DNA of 64,000 nucleotides from UBA8231 sp036011085 (GTDB lineage Bacteria > Latescibacterota > UBA2968 > UBA8231), in contig DASCMS010000048.1 of assembly GCA_036011085.1 (NCBI GenBank), forward strand, positions 1 through 64,000, read 5' to 3'. A program made the translations under genes and the position numbers. This document shows positions 34,946-43,490 of this stretch, piece by piece; the first letter of the stretch is position 1, and each line of letters starts with the position of its first letter. The notes under the pieces were generated by a model, which was not told where the DNA came from, did not search any database, and saw only the letters and a list, made by a program, of their open reading frames with translations.

Positions 34946-35601
34946 AGATTCGCATACGGTACCGTGGTGATCTGCTCGCCCAGTGCCCGGGTGACCTCGA
35001 TCGCCGGCCCCCAGCAGGACAGACAGCGGCCGTCTCCCAGCCACGTGTTGGCCAGGAAGTGGTGACCGAAGGCGCGTCCCCAGGAAAAGGCTCCCTCGAT
35101 GCACAGCCGCAGATAGTCGTCCAGGGGCCGGATTCGATCACTCAGGAGCCCATCGACGCCGAACCCGAAAATGCGTTCCCGGTAGAGCTGCGGAAAGCGG
35201 GCTTGAAGGGTCGCTGCCGACGACACGCTGTAAACGAGAGCCCGGCCACGGCGCGCCGGCTGCTGGAAGTCGCGCCACGCGACCCCCTCGTGCCTGTCGT
35301 AGCAGAACTCCCGTTGGTCGAGTTCCTCCTGCTCCACGCCGGTGACATCGAAGCGGACGGCACCCATCTGGGCTCCGGCCCAGGGCCTGGCATCGAGCAC
35401 CGCACCCCGGAGGCCGGAACGGATCGGGCCCCGCGCCTGTCCCCTGTTCAGGGACACGAGGTGGAAGATGCGGGCGTAGCCGTCGACCCGCACCGGCGTA
35501 AGGTTGTCACGAGACAGTCGTGGAACCGTTCGCCGGAGAGACTCTACGTTCAGCAACGATCCATATCCCAGGACCGCGCTGGCGGGTTGCGGTTGTGTCA
35601 T
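34918..35601 (-). CDS. Gamma-glutamylcyclotransferase-like (GGCT/AIG2) protein
   Basis: 227 aa with the GGCT-fold signature near the N-terminus, VLGYGSLLNVESLRRTVP, and a later IRSGLRGAVLDARPWAGAQMGAV segment; the acidic catalytic region EQEELDQREF follows. Members cyclise gamma-glutamyl peptides to 5-oxoproline, but many relatives have no proven activity. It lies alone on this strand, divergent from the deacetylase (65-nt gap). Confidence 0.7.
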   Translation of the reverse strand: MTQPQPASAVLGYGSLLNVESLRRTVPRLSRDNLTPVRVDGYARIFHLVSLNRGQARGPIRSGLRGAVLDARPWAGAQMGAVRFDVTGVEQEELDQREFCYDRHEGVAWRDFQQPARRGRALVYSVSSAATLQARFPQLYRERIFGFGVDGLLSDRIRPLDDYLRLCIEGAFSWGRAFGHHFLANTWLGDGRCLSCWGPAIEVTRALGEQITTVPYANLQISPRTRQ

Positions 35602-35666
35602 GAGTGTTCCAATGTAGCGAGGTTCACGTTCCTCTTCCCCTCCGTCGACAACAGAAGGATCTGCAA

Positions 35667-36419
35667 GTGTCCACCAACATCTGGCCTGACGGCCGCCAGG
35701 CCGCCGTCAGTCTCACCTTCGATGACGGCGCCCGCAGCCAGCTGCAGGAGGCGATTCCACGTCTCGATGACGATGGTCTGTCCGGCACCTTCTACCTGAA
35801 TCCGTACCGAGGCCACTGGGATGCCGATGCCGAGCGCTGGCACCAGGTCGGACTGAACGGCCATGAGCTGGGCAATCACACGACGAAGCACCCCTGTTCC
35901 TGCAACTACAGCTTCGACACCGAATTCTGCCTGGAGAAGATCAGCCTGGCGGACATTGCCGAGACGATCGATGCGGCACAGGCTGCCCTCGACGAAGTCC
36001 ATCCCGAGGGGCGGGACTCCCGCTCCTTCTGTTACCCCTGTTACCAGACCTTTGTCGGTGCCGGCACGGACCGTCAATCGTATGTACCCGTCGTAGCTGA
36101 ACGGTTCCGTGCGGCCCGGGCCGGCGGTGAGCGACCCAACAATCCTGAGGTAACAGACCTGCATGCGTTGATGAGCTTCGCCGCCGAGGGTGCCGGGGCA
36201 GAGCAGCTCATCGGCTACGCCGAATCGGCGGCGGCCAGCGGTGGTTGGGCTGTGTTCACGTTCCATGGGGTGGGCGGCGACCATCTTAGCGTCGACACCG
36301 AGGCCTTTGGCGCTCTGACGGGATACCTGGACGCGCAGCGGGACCGGCTGTGGACGGCCACTCTCATCGAAGTCGCCGATCACGTACGAGCCTGGCGCCA
36401 GACAGAGAAAAGCCTGTGA
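35667..36419 (+). CDS. Polysaccharide deacetylase (NodB-like)
   Basis: 250 aa. NodB motif 1 is AAVSLTFDDGARSQLQEAIPRLDDDGL (TFDDG, catalytic and metal Asp). Motif 2 is GHELGNHTTKHP with the two metal His residues (H-x3-H). The later region FTFHGVGGDHLSV carries a motif-5-like His. It would remove N-acetyl groups from a glycan or peptidoglycan. There is no signal peptide, so it is probably cytoplasmic. GTG start at 35667, preceded by AGAAGGA; the longer frame to 35604 starts inside the divergent gap. Confidence 0.8.
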   Translation: MSTNIWPDGRQAAVSLTFDDGARSQLQEAIPRLDDDGLSGTFYLNPYRGHWDADAERWHQVGLNGHELGNHTTKHPCSCNYSFDTEFCLEKISLADIAETIDAAQAALDEVHPEGRDSRSFCYPCYQTFVGAGTDRQSYVPVVAERFRAARAGGERPNNPEVTDLHALMSFAAEGAGAEQLIGYAESAAASGGWAVFTFHGVGGDHLSVDTEAFGALTGYLDAQRDRLWTATLIEVADHVRAWRQTEKSL

Positions 36420-36534
36420 GACTCGTGGCGTCTGTACGGGGGAATCCTTATGCTTTGAGCGAGCCCCGGAAGACGCACCCGGCGCCTTCCCTCTCACGCC
36501 TCCAGACGCCGACGAAACTCTTGAGCCGGGATTC

Positions 36535-37968
36535 TTGACTCAGCCACAGGACTCGATTCCCAACGTCCTGGCCGCCCGTTACGCCAGCCCCGCCATGCGG
36601 CAGGTGTGGTCGGAAGAAGGCAAGATTCGCCTCGAGCGGCGACTCTGGATTGCTGTTCTCAAAGCGCAGCGCGACCTCGGCCTCGACGTCCCTGACGATG
36701 CCATCGACGGGTACGAACGTCATCTCCACGAGGTCGACCTGGCTTCGATCGCCCGGCGGGAAGCCCTCACCCGTCACGACGTAAAGGCCCGGATCGAGGA
36801 GTTCTGTGCTCTCGCCGGTTACGAGCATGTCCACAAGGGCATGACGAGCCGCGACCTGACCGACAACGTCGAGCAGTACCAGATCCTCCAGTCACTGAAA
36901 TCGCTGCTGCCGAAATACGTTCATCTCATCGAGCGGGTCCGCAACCGTGCTGTCGAATGGCGTGACCTCGTCATCGTTGCCCGTACCCATCACGCTGCCG
37001 CCCAGCCCACCACGATGGGCAAGCGACTGGCCACATATGGTCAGGAGATGGTCATCGCCCTGCACCGCCTCGAGGACCTGATCGCCGCCTACCCCCTGCG
37101 CGGATTGCAGGGCGCCGTCGGCACCGGCCTCGATCAACTGACCCTGTTCGACGGCGACGCTGAAAAAGTGGCGGATCTGCAGCGGCGAGTCATGAAACAC
37201 CTCGGTTTCGAACAACCCCTCGGCGCTGTCGGTCAGGTCTACCCTCGAAGTCTCGATTTCGAGGTCATCTCCTGTCTCTTTCAGATGGGTGGCGGCGTCG
37301 CCAATCTGGCGCGTACGATCCGGTTGATGGCCGGCTCCGAGACGGCCACCGAGGGCTTTGCCCGCGGTCAGGTCGGATCTTCCGCCATGCCGCACAAGAT
37401 GAACACGCGCAGCACCGAACGGATCAACGGCCTGCAGGTCATCCTGGGCGGCTACGCCCACATGGCGGGCGGCCTCGTGGGTGACCAGTGGTTTGAGGGG
37501 GACGTATCCTGTTCGGTCGTCCGTCGTGTCGCCCTTCCCGACAGCTTCTTCGCCTTCGATGGTCTGCTGGAGACGGCCCTGCACGTTATCGATGACATGG
37601 GTGTCTATGAAGCCATCCTCGCCCGCGAACTCGAACGCTACCTCCCTTTCCTGGCCACGACCACCTTGCTGATGGAGGCCGTCCGCCGTGGGGGAGGACG
37701 CGAGGAGGTGCACGAAGCGATCAAGGAACACGCCGTCTCGTCGGCGCTGGCGCTGCGAGAAGGAGCGGAACACAATGATCTTTCCCGACGTCTCGGCGAG
37801 GATGACCGCGTGCCCCTGTCGGCTGCCGAGATCGACGAAGTATTGTCTCACAGTGCGGATTTTGTCGGTCTCGCAGGACCTCAGGTCGACACATTCTCCC
37901 GCCAGGTCGATGACCTGATCGGGCGATACCCCGACGCCGAACGCGTCGTCAAGAGTCGCCTCCTCTGA
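36535..37968 (+). CDS. purB: Adenylosuccinate lyase
   Basis: 477-aa fumarase-superfamily enzyme acting twice in purine synthesis (SAICAR to AICAR, adenylosuccinate to AMP). The catalytic loop GSSAMPHKMN is near 283-292, with HKGMTSRDLTDN and ARTHHAAAQPTTMGKRLATYGQ earlier. The start is TTG (36535) with a weak GGGA upstream. It leads the purB-pyrH-cysC-hisI-like string. The preceding 115 nt hold no clear promoter. Confidence 0.94.
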   Translation: MTQPQDSIPNVLAARYASPAMRQVWSEEGKIRLERRLWIAVLKAQRDLGLDVPDDAIDGYERHLHEVDLASIARREALTRHDVKARIEEFCALAGYEHVHKGMTSRDLTDNVEQYQILQSLKSLLPKYVHLIERVRNRAVEWRDLVIVARTHHAAAQPTTMGKRLATYGQEMVIALHRLEDLIAAYPLRGLQGAVGTGLDQLTLFDGDAEKVADLQRRVMKHLGFEQPLGAVGQVYPRSLDFEVISCLFQMGGGVANLARTIRLMAGSETATEGFARGQVGSSAMPHKMNTRSTERINGLQVILGGYAHMAGGLVGDQWFEGDVSCSVVRRVALPDSFFAFDGLLETALHVIDDMGVYEAILARELERYLPFLATTTLLMEAVRRGGGREEVHEAIKEHAVSSALALREGAEHNDLSRRLGEDDRVPLSAAEIDEVLSHSADFVGLAGPQVDTFSRQVDDLIGRYPDAERVVKSRLL

Positions 37969-38000
37969 GGCGGCACTTTTCTGGTCAGGAAGGAAGACGG

Positions 38001-38741
38001 ATGCGTTACCAGCGAGTCACCCTGAAGCTCAGCGGCGAAGCCGTCTCCGGCGATGACGATTTCGGCTTCAACTCCGACGCCCTCGAGCACATCGCTGACG
38101 AGATCCTCGGACTGCACGCCCAGGGGGTGCAGGTGTCGGTCGTCATCGGTGGGGGCAACATCTTCCGCGGCGGCGTCTCCTCCCAGTGGGGCATCGAGCG
38201 CGCTGAGGCGGACAACATCGGTATGATGGGCACTGTGGTGAACAGTCTGCTGCTGCGCGGTGTGCTCACGGGAAAGTCGGATGGCCAGGTCGAGGTGCGC
38301 GTGATGACGTCCATCGAGATCAACACCGTGGCTGAACCTTTCATCCGCCTGCGCGCCATCCACCATCTCGAAAAGGGGTACATCGTCATCTTCGCCGGTG
38401 GCACCGGTCAACCGTACGTAACCACCGACTATACGGCCGCCCAGCGCTCACTCGAGACGCGATCCGAGGCCATCCTCTTCGCCAAGAATCAGGCCCGTGG
38501 AATCTTCACGGCGGATCCGCGCACCGACCCGGCTGCCCGGATGTACGAGCGTATGCACTACAGCACGATCCTGACCAACAATCTCACCGTGATCGACCAG
38601 ACAGCCATCATCCTGGCGCGGGATCACGGCCTGCCGATCCACGTCTTCGATTTCGACGAGACCGGCACGAGCCAGCGGATCTGTGCCGGCGAGGATACCG
38701 GCACCCTTGTGGCCGACGTCGCCGAGGACGTGCTCGAGTGA
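38001..38741 (+). CDS. pyrH: UMP kinase
   Basis: 246-aa bacterial UMP kinase: LKLSGEAVSGDD at the N-terminus, VVIGGGNIFRGG, and IVIFAGGTGQPYVTTDYTAAQRS, with TNNLTVIDQTAIILARDHGLPIHVFDF near the end. It phosphorylates UMP to UDP. It usually sits between tsf and frr; here it lies between purB and cysC, and its stop overlaps the cysC GTG. Confidence 0.95.
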   Translation: MRYQRVTLKLSGEAVSGDDDFGFNSDALEHIADEILGLHAQGVQVSVVIGGGNIFRGGVSSQWGIERAEADNIGMMGTVVNSLLLRGVLTGKSDGQVEVRVMTSIEINTVAEPFIRLRAIHHLEKGYIVIFAGGTGQPYVTTDYTAAQRSLETRSEAILFAKNQARGIFTADPRTDPAARMYERMHYSTILTNNLTVIDQTAIILARDHGLPIHVFDFDETGTSQRICAGEDTGTLVADVAEDVLE

Positions 38742-39337
38742 CCCAGGAGAATATCGTCCGGCATGAGGGGCAGGTGGATCGTGCCCGCCGCGAAGAACTC
38801 CTCGGTCAGCGGGGCGTCGTGGTCTGGTTCACTGGTCTGTCGGGTTCCGGTAAGAGCACGATCGCCTTTGCCGTCGAACACGCGCTCGTGGTGCGGGGCC
38901 GCCTGGCCTACGTACTCGACGGCGATAACATCCGCCTCGGACTCAGCCGCAATCTTGGCTTCTCGGCGCAGGATCGCGAGGAGAACATCCGCCGCATCGG
39001 TGAAGTCAGTCGCCTGTTCGCCGACGCCGGTACGGTCACACTGTCGAGTTTTGTCAGCCCCTACAGGGCCGATCGGGACAACGTGCGCGCCCTCGTTGAC
39101 TCTGACGATTTCCTCGAGATCTACATCAACACACCACTAGAAGTCTGCGAGCAACGGGATCCCAAGGGCCTCTACAGGAAAGCCCGTGCCGGTGAGATCA
39201 AGAACTTCACCGGGATCTCCGATCCGTACGAACCCCCTCTCTCGCCTGAACTCGAGGTCCGTACCGCTGACTGCTCTGTCGAGGCGGCAACAGGTCAGGT
39301 CATCTCGCTGCTCGAGCAACGTGGAAAGATCTGGTAA
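38738..39337 (+). CDS. cysC: Adenylylsulfate (APS) kinase
   Basis: 199-aa kinase making PAPS from APS: P-loop GLSGSGKST (residues 34-42), DGDNIRLGLSRNLGFSAQDREENIRRIGEV, and the serine motif SFVSPYRADRDNVR, then GLYRKARAGEIKNFTGISDPYEPP. The catalytic residues are all present. It starts with GTG overlapping the pyrH stop (GTGA). No other sulfate-assimilation gene is nearby, so the PAPS may serve sulfation rather than cysteine synthesis (inference). Confidence 0.94.
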   Translation: MTQENIVRHEGQVDRARREELLGQRGVVVWFTGLSGSGKSTIAFAVEHALVVRGRLAYVLDGDNIRLGLSRNLGFSAQDREENIRRIGEVSRLFADAGTVTLSSFVSPYRADRDNVRALVDSDDFLEIYINTPLEVCEQRDPKGLYRKARAGEIKNFTGISDPYEPPLSPELEVRTADCSVEAATGQVISLLEQRGKIW

Positions 39338-39340
39338 CGG

Positions 39341-39724
39341 ATGAGTCTGGCCGACGACATCAACTTCGGACAGGATGGTCTGCTGCCAGTGGCCGTCACC
39401 GACCACGCCTCAGACCGCCTCCTCGTACTCTGCTTCCTGAATCGCGAGGCCCTGGAGAAGAGCATGGAGGAGGGCATCGTCCACGTCTTCCGGCGCTCGA
39501 AAGGCGTCGTCGTCGCCAAGGGTGTCTCCTCCGGACATGTGCAGCGCGTCCGCGAGATCCGTGTCAACTGTGACCGGAACTCCCTCGAGATCCGCGTCGA
39601 CCAGCAGGTCGCCGCCTGCGCTCACGGCTACTATTCATGCTACTACCGTCGCTGGCACGCGGAGCACGAGTCCTGGGAGGTGATAGACGAGCGGGTCTTC
39701 GATCCCGATGAGGTCTACCGCTGA
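39341..39724 (+). CDS. HisI-like phosphoribosyl-AMP cyclohydrolase with altered metal site
   Basis: 127 aa of the HisI fold: LNREALEKSMEEGIVHVFRRSKG, then KGVSSGHVQRVREIRVNCDRNSLEIRV and AACAHGYYSCYYRR with the two zinc-type cysteines kept. The Mg-binding DxDxD stretch of typical HisI reads NCDRN here, so two of three Asp are Asn, and the usual KGETSG reads KGVSSG. It may still open the adenine ring of PR-AMP, or act on another substrate. No other his gene is in the window. A CTG start of the next gene overlaps its stop. Confidence 0.75.
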   Translation: MSLADDINFGQDGLLPVAVTDHASDRLLVLCFLNREALEKSMEEGIVHVFRRSKGVVVAKGVSSGHVQRVREIRVNCDRNSLEIRVDQQVAACAHGYYSCYYRRWHAEHESWEVIDERVFDPDEVYR

Positions 39725-40779
39725 AGACATTTCTGCGTCTGGCCGTCATTCTGGCACTGATGGCGGCGTTCCTCTACCTGGCCTTCAGGGACATCGAAGA
39801 CTTCGATTCTCTATGGTCGGAGATGGCGGCCGTGTCGCCGTGGTGGATCCTCGCGATCATCCTTACGATCCTGCTCACCGGCGTGATTCGCGCCTGGCGC
39901 TGGGTCGTCCTGATGCGTCCCGTCGCCCCCCAAGTCACCCTGCTCGACGCCACACTGTCGCTGTGCATCGGCTACTCGGTCAACCTCGTCAGTCCCATCC
40001 CCCGTGCCGGAGAAGCGGCCAGGGCACTGAGCTTGAAGTGGACCCGCCAGGCCAGCATCAGCGCTGTCTTTGGTACGATCGTCGTCGAACGTGTCATCGA
40101 CGTTCTGTGGCTCCTTATCCTGATCGCCGCCTCAGCGGCGTTGCTCCCCGGACAGATCGAAGAGGCGTTTCCCGGAATCCGCTTGGGGGCCATGGTGGCG
40201 CTGGCCCTGAGTGTTGCCGCCGTCACCGGTCTCGTCATCGTCTCTGCCTACCGCGAGCGCGGCGTCGAGTTCGTCTATCGCCTGCTGGCGAAAGTATCGG
40301 AACGACTCGCCCGTCCGATCGCCGACCTGCTGTCCCAGTTCATCCATGGTCTGCAGGCTCTGAGAAACCCGTCAGCCTACGTCGAAATCCTGCTGAGCTC
40401 CCTCCTGTTGAACCTGGGCTACGCACTGATCACCTGGTTCTCCTTCGCTGCCTTCGGCTACCACGAAGATCCGTGGCATCTGGGGGGCCGGGCGGCCATC
40501 GTTGTCATGGCGATCTCTTCCATCGGCGTGGTCGTACCGTTGCCGGGAGGCATCGGCAGCTATCACTTATTCTACGGCCGGTCTCTGCATTTGCTGTTCG
40601 CCATCCCCCTGGCTTCTACCATGGCCTGCGCCACCGTCGTGCACGCCGTCTCCAACCTCACCTACTTTGCCGTCGGCGCACCAGCGCTGCTGCTGCAAAG
40701 ACGGCGGCACGGTGATCATGGCTCTCTGGCTGAGGAATTCGAGCAGGTCTCGGAGGACACGCAGACCGCGGATTCCTGA
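39721..40779 (+). CDS. Flippase-like (LPG synthase/UPF0104, YbhN family) membrane protein
   Basis: About 350 aa, 7-8 transmembrane segments. Family features: VIRAWRWVVLM, SVNLVSPIPRAGEAARALSL, VFGTIVVERVIDVLWLLILI, and IGVVVPLPGGIGSYHLFYG. Relatives move or modify lipids, e.g. lysyl-phosphatidylglycerol or dolichol-linked sugars. The first ATG is 39760; the frame stays open to a CTG at 39721 overlapping the hisI stop (CTGA), which adds LKTFLRLAVILAL and completes the first membrane helix, so I give the longer form. It ends 11 nt from the convergent OPT-like gene. Confidence 0.8.
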   Translation: MKTFLRLAVILALMAAFLYLAFRDIEDFDSLWSEMAAVSPWWILAIILTILLTGVIRAWRWVVLMRPVAPQVTLLDATLSLCIGYSVNLVSPIPRAGEAARALSLKWTRQASISAVFGTIVVERVIDVLWLLILIAASAALLPGQIEEAFPGIRLGAMVALALSVAAVTGLVIVSAYRERGVEFVYRLLAKVSERLARPIADLLSQFIHGLQALRNPSAYVEILLSSLLLNLGYALITWFSFAAFGYHEDPWHLGGRAAIVVMAISSIGVVVPLPGGIGSYHLFYGRSLHLLFAIPLASTMACATVVHAVSNLTYFAVGAPALLLQRRRHGDHGSLAEEFEQVSEDTQTADS

Positions 40780-40790
40780 CGCCACCACCT

Positions 40791-43490
40791 TCAGTACTGC
40801 AGCGCCGACACCGCCTTGCTGACCATGGCGAAGGCGGCACAGAACATGCCGACCAGGGACATGCCAACGCCGAAGCCAACGGCCAGCACCATAGCATAGC
40901 GCCGCCATTCCTGCTTGCCGTAGCGCTTCCAGAAGTAGAACCGTGCCAGCAGAGCTCCCAGGATCTGAGGCAGCAGATTGTGCGGGATGCCGAGCACGCT
41001 CTGCACGTAGCCCCAGATGAGGAACACGGGCATCCCTAGAAACGACAGCGAGAAATAGACGAAGACACCGAAGCCCGCACCGAAGAGGATGATCGGCCAC
41101 TTCCAGCCCGCCAGTGGATGGCGGATGTCCTGCTCGTCCACCCGGCCGTCGTTGTCGTCATCGCTGCCGTTGACGAGCTCCTCGTCGACCCGGCCATCGC
41201 CGTCGTTGTCGCGCCCATCCCCGGTGTAGGTCAGGTCGCGCCATAACGTCTCGAACAGCAGAGGCCTGTCGGCGGACCTCTGCAGGAATTCGCCGTCGAA
41301 GGTGATCAACCTGTCGACCTCGAAGTAGAAATCGAGGGAGTCGGCCCCCGGCTGCGCCACCACGGCGTGGAAGTTCGGGTTCGCCGTATCCACGGCCTCC
41401 CCGGGTGCCGGCCAGCGCAGTTCGACCAGCCGTTCATTCTCCGCAGGCGGACCTCGCAGACTATCTCTCCGTGCCCCCGAAGCACGGGGAAGCTGCAGCT
41501 CGTCCAGCACTGTCTGGGGGATCTGTCCCGGCGGGTCCCCGTCGCCGAAGTTGGTATAGAAGTACCCCACCTGAGACCAGCTGCCGTACTGCCTCTTGTT
41601 CGGATCCGGGATGTCGACGTCCACCGTCGTCTTCACCCGCCAGTACCACCACTGACGGTCCTGCAGATTGGACGGACTCCACACCGCCTCTCCCTCACGC
41701 AGACGCTCCCCCTCGAGATCCTCCCCCTCCCGCCACATACGGCTGTACATCGTACTCGAAAAGAACAACGCCTTGTCGAAGGCCTGCAGGGGCCACATCA
41801 ACTGGGCGTACGGGTAGCTCTCCGAGGGGATCGGCCCGAGGCGCCACAGGAAGCTCCAGTACATCAGGCTGACGACGAAGACGATGGGCAGCATGAACAG
41901 CTCAGCCTTCAGCAGACTCGTAAAGCGCATACCGGTGAGCTCTACGACCCGAAAGCCCTCGGCATGCCCGCCGTAGTTACGTGTCGGAAATGGCACGAAC
42001 CAGATGTCGACGCCACGGTACCCGGTGAGGAAAATGATGGCTTCGTTGATGTATGGAATCTGTACCTCGCGGCCGATAAGGCCGTCGAGACGGGCCGACA
42101 CGAAGGACATGATGGGCGCGTAGATGAAGGCGATGCCGAAGAAGAGGACCAGCAGCCCCGTGGTCACCAGCGTCGGGAACAGTGTCTTGGCCAGCACGAT
42201 CGGGTAGACGGCGGCGACAGCAAACAGGATGACACACACCCACAGATTGAAGTCGCCACGGCCCAGATGCCTGAGGCAGTAGCCGCGCACCTCGGAGGGG
42301 GCGTTGCAGCCCTCGTGCTGACAGGTGTCCGGATACCGGCTCTGGTCGCCAAGGGTCTCGCTGCGCATCTGCAGCCGCCGCTGACGTGCCGTCGACAACA
42401 GCTGGTAGAAGCTGATCACGGTCACCGCCAGGGTGATCCCGATCGAGAAGGCTCGCCAGAAATCGATGCCGGTAACGATCTGTGTACGAATCGTGTCCAT
42501 CCCCGAAGACCAGCTGGGCAGCAGACCGGCATCGTAGAGGAAAGGACTGGCGAAGGTATGCGCCATGACCCCGGCAAAGGACCCCACAACCCCCCAGAAC
42601 GGCATCAGCAGTCCACCAAAGATGATCCCGATGTTGAGCGTGATCCCCAGTGGAGTCGCCGGCAGCAGGTTGCCGAAGTACGGTGTCAGGTCCCAGAACG
42701 GGATGGGGATGAGGGTGATCTTTGTACCGCCGATGATCTCGGTGAAGGTAGGGATGCCGACGTAGATGAGTCCGAAGACGGCGCCGATGATGGCGCCCAC
42801 AGAGAAGACCGGCCACTTCCAGGTCTCCTCTTCCTCGCCGCTCTCCTCGGCCAGGGCCATGGCCGACAGGGCGGACATGGGTGCCGTCGGAAAAGGCAGC
42901 CGTTCGCGGTCGGACGTCAGCCGGAAGAGCAGGTAGCCGCTGGTGAACCAGGTGATGCGGCCGACGATGGTACCTGACACGAGCAGGACCATGGGCCACA
43001 GCCAGTCCCGGTGCAGGAAAGTGCGCGCCGCCAGGGCGGGCGAATCGGGAGCCGGTACCCACCACCAGGGCAGCAGACGAGCCACACCGAACTGCGCCGC
43101 TTCCGCCGAGCGCACGAAGTACTGACGGAACAGCAGGTCGAGGAAGGCCCCCTCTTCCCGTGCCACCAGTGCCGAGGCGACGTAGACGAGAAGGTAGATC
43201 TCCTGACGACGTAGAGAGGTGAAGGAGCGCTTGGCCACCTCGAGGAAGAGTATGACGGTCACCCACTGGGCGGCAGCGCCGATGGATCCCCCGGTGACCA
43301 GGCCCAGGTACATTTCCCCCGGGGTCATGATCAGCGAGATGAAGAGCACACCGATCACGGTACGCAGGGTGAATCCGTCCTCGAAACGCTGCGGTGGCTC
43401 GAGCAGTGCCCGGTATTCCTCGACCTCCTCGTACTGCTGACGCCGCAGTCGGCGGCGCCAGGCGAACCAGCCGCTGTCGGGCTCAGCCAT
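40791..43490 (-). CDS. OPT-like polytopic membrane protein with zinc-knuckle and calcium-type loops
   Basis: 899 aa, about 13-15 transmembrane segments, resembling oligopeptide-transporter (OPT)-like proteins. Segment DRERLPFPTAPMSALSAMALAEE (194-216) matches a block in the DUF6785 protein of this operon (RERLAYPIAQVGLSMIRSEE, 263-282). A soluble loop carries C390, C395, C405 and H408 (CQHEGCNAPSEVRGYCLRH), a zinc-knuckle pattern. A second soluble region (about 550-795) ends with two Asp-rich loops (DNDGDGRVDEE; DDDNDGRVDEQD, 760-788) like calcium-binding EF-type or thrombospondin-3 loops. The last helices follow. It overlaps the pseudo-M28/FtsX gene by 8 nt. The transported molecule is unknown. 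Confidence 0.75.
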   Translation of the reverse strand: MAEPDSGWFAWRRRLRRQQYEEVEEYRALLEPPQRFEDGFTLRTVIGVLFISLIMTPGEMYLGLVTGGSIGAAAQWVTVILFLEVAKRSFTSLRRQEIYLLVYVASALVAREEGAFLDLLFRQYFVRSAEAAQFGVARLLPWWWVPAPDSPALAARTFLHRDWLWPMVLLVSGTIVGRITWFTSGYLLFRLTSDRERLPFPTAPMSALSAMALAEESGEEEETWKWPVFSVGAIIGAVFGLIYVGIPTFTEIIGGTKITLIPIPFWDLTPYFGNLLPATPLGITLNIGIIFGGLLMPFWGVVGSFAGVMAHTFASPFLYDAGLLPSWSSGMDTIRTQIVTGIDFWRAFSIGITLAVTVISFYQLLSTARQRRLQMRSETLGDQSRYPDTCQHEGCNAPSEVRGYCLRHLGRGDFNLWVCVILFAVAAVYPIVLAKTLFPTLVTTGLLVLFFGIAFIYAPIMSFVSARLDGLIGREVQIPYINEAIIFLTGYRGVDIWFVPFPTRNYGGHAEGFRVVELTGMRFTSLLKAELFMLPIVFVVSLMYWSFLWRLGPIPSESYPYAQLMWPLQAFDKALFFSSTMYSRMWREGEDLEGERLREGEAVWSPSNLQDRQWWYWRVKTTVDVDIPDPNKRQYGSWSQVGYFYTNFGDGDPPGQIPQTVLDELQLPRASGARRDSLRGPPAENERLVELRWPAPGEAVDTANPNFHAVVAQPGADSLDFYFEVDRLITFDGEFLQRSADRPLLFETLWRDLTYTGDGRDNDGDGRVDEELVNGSDDDNDGRVDEQDIRHPLAGWKWPIILFGAGFGVFVYFSLSFLGMPVFLIWGYVQSVLGIPHNLLPQILGALLARFYFWKRYGKQEWRRYAMVLAVGFGVGMSLVGMFCAAFAMVSKAVSALQY

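Noticed and set aside
33886..35799. 637-aa plus-strand frame over SLC13 and the GGCT-like gene
   Set aside because: Different frame from the carrier and antisense to the next gene; low-complexity Arg/Pro composition, not a fusion.
41367..42977. 536-aa plus-strand frame antisense to the OPT-like gene
   Set aside because: His/Asp/Arg-rich shadow composition typical of the complement of membrane genes.
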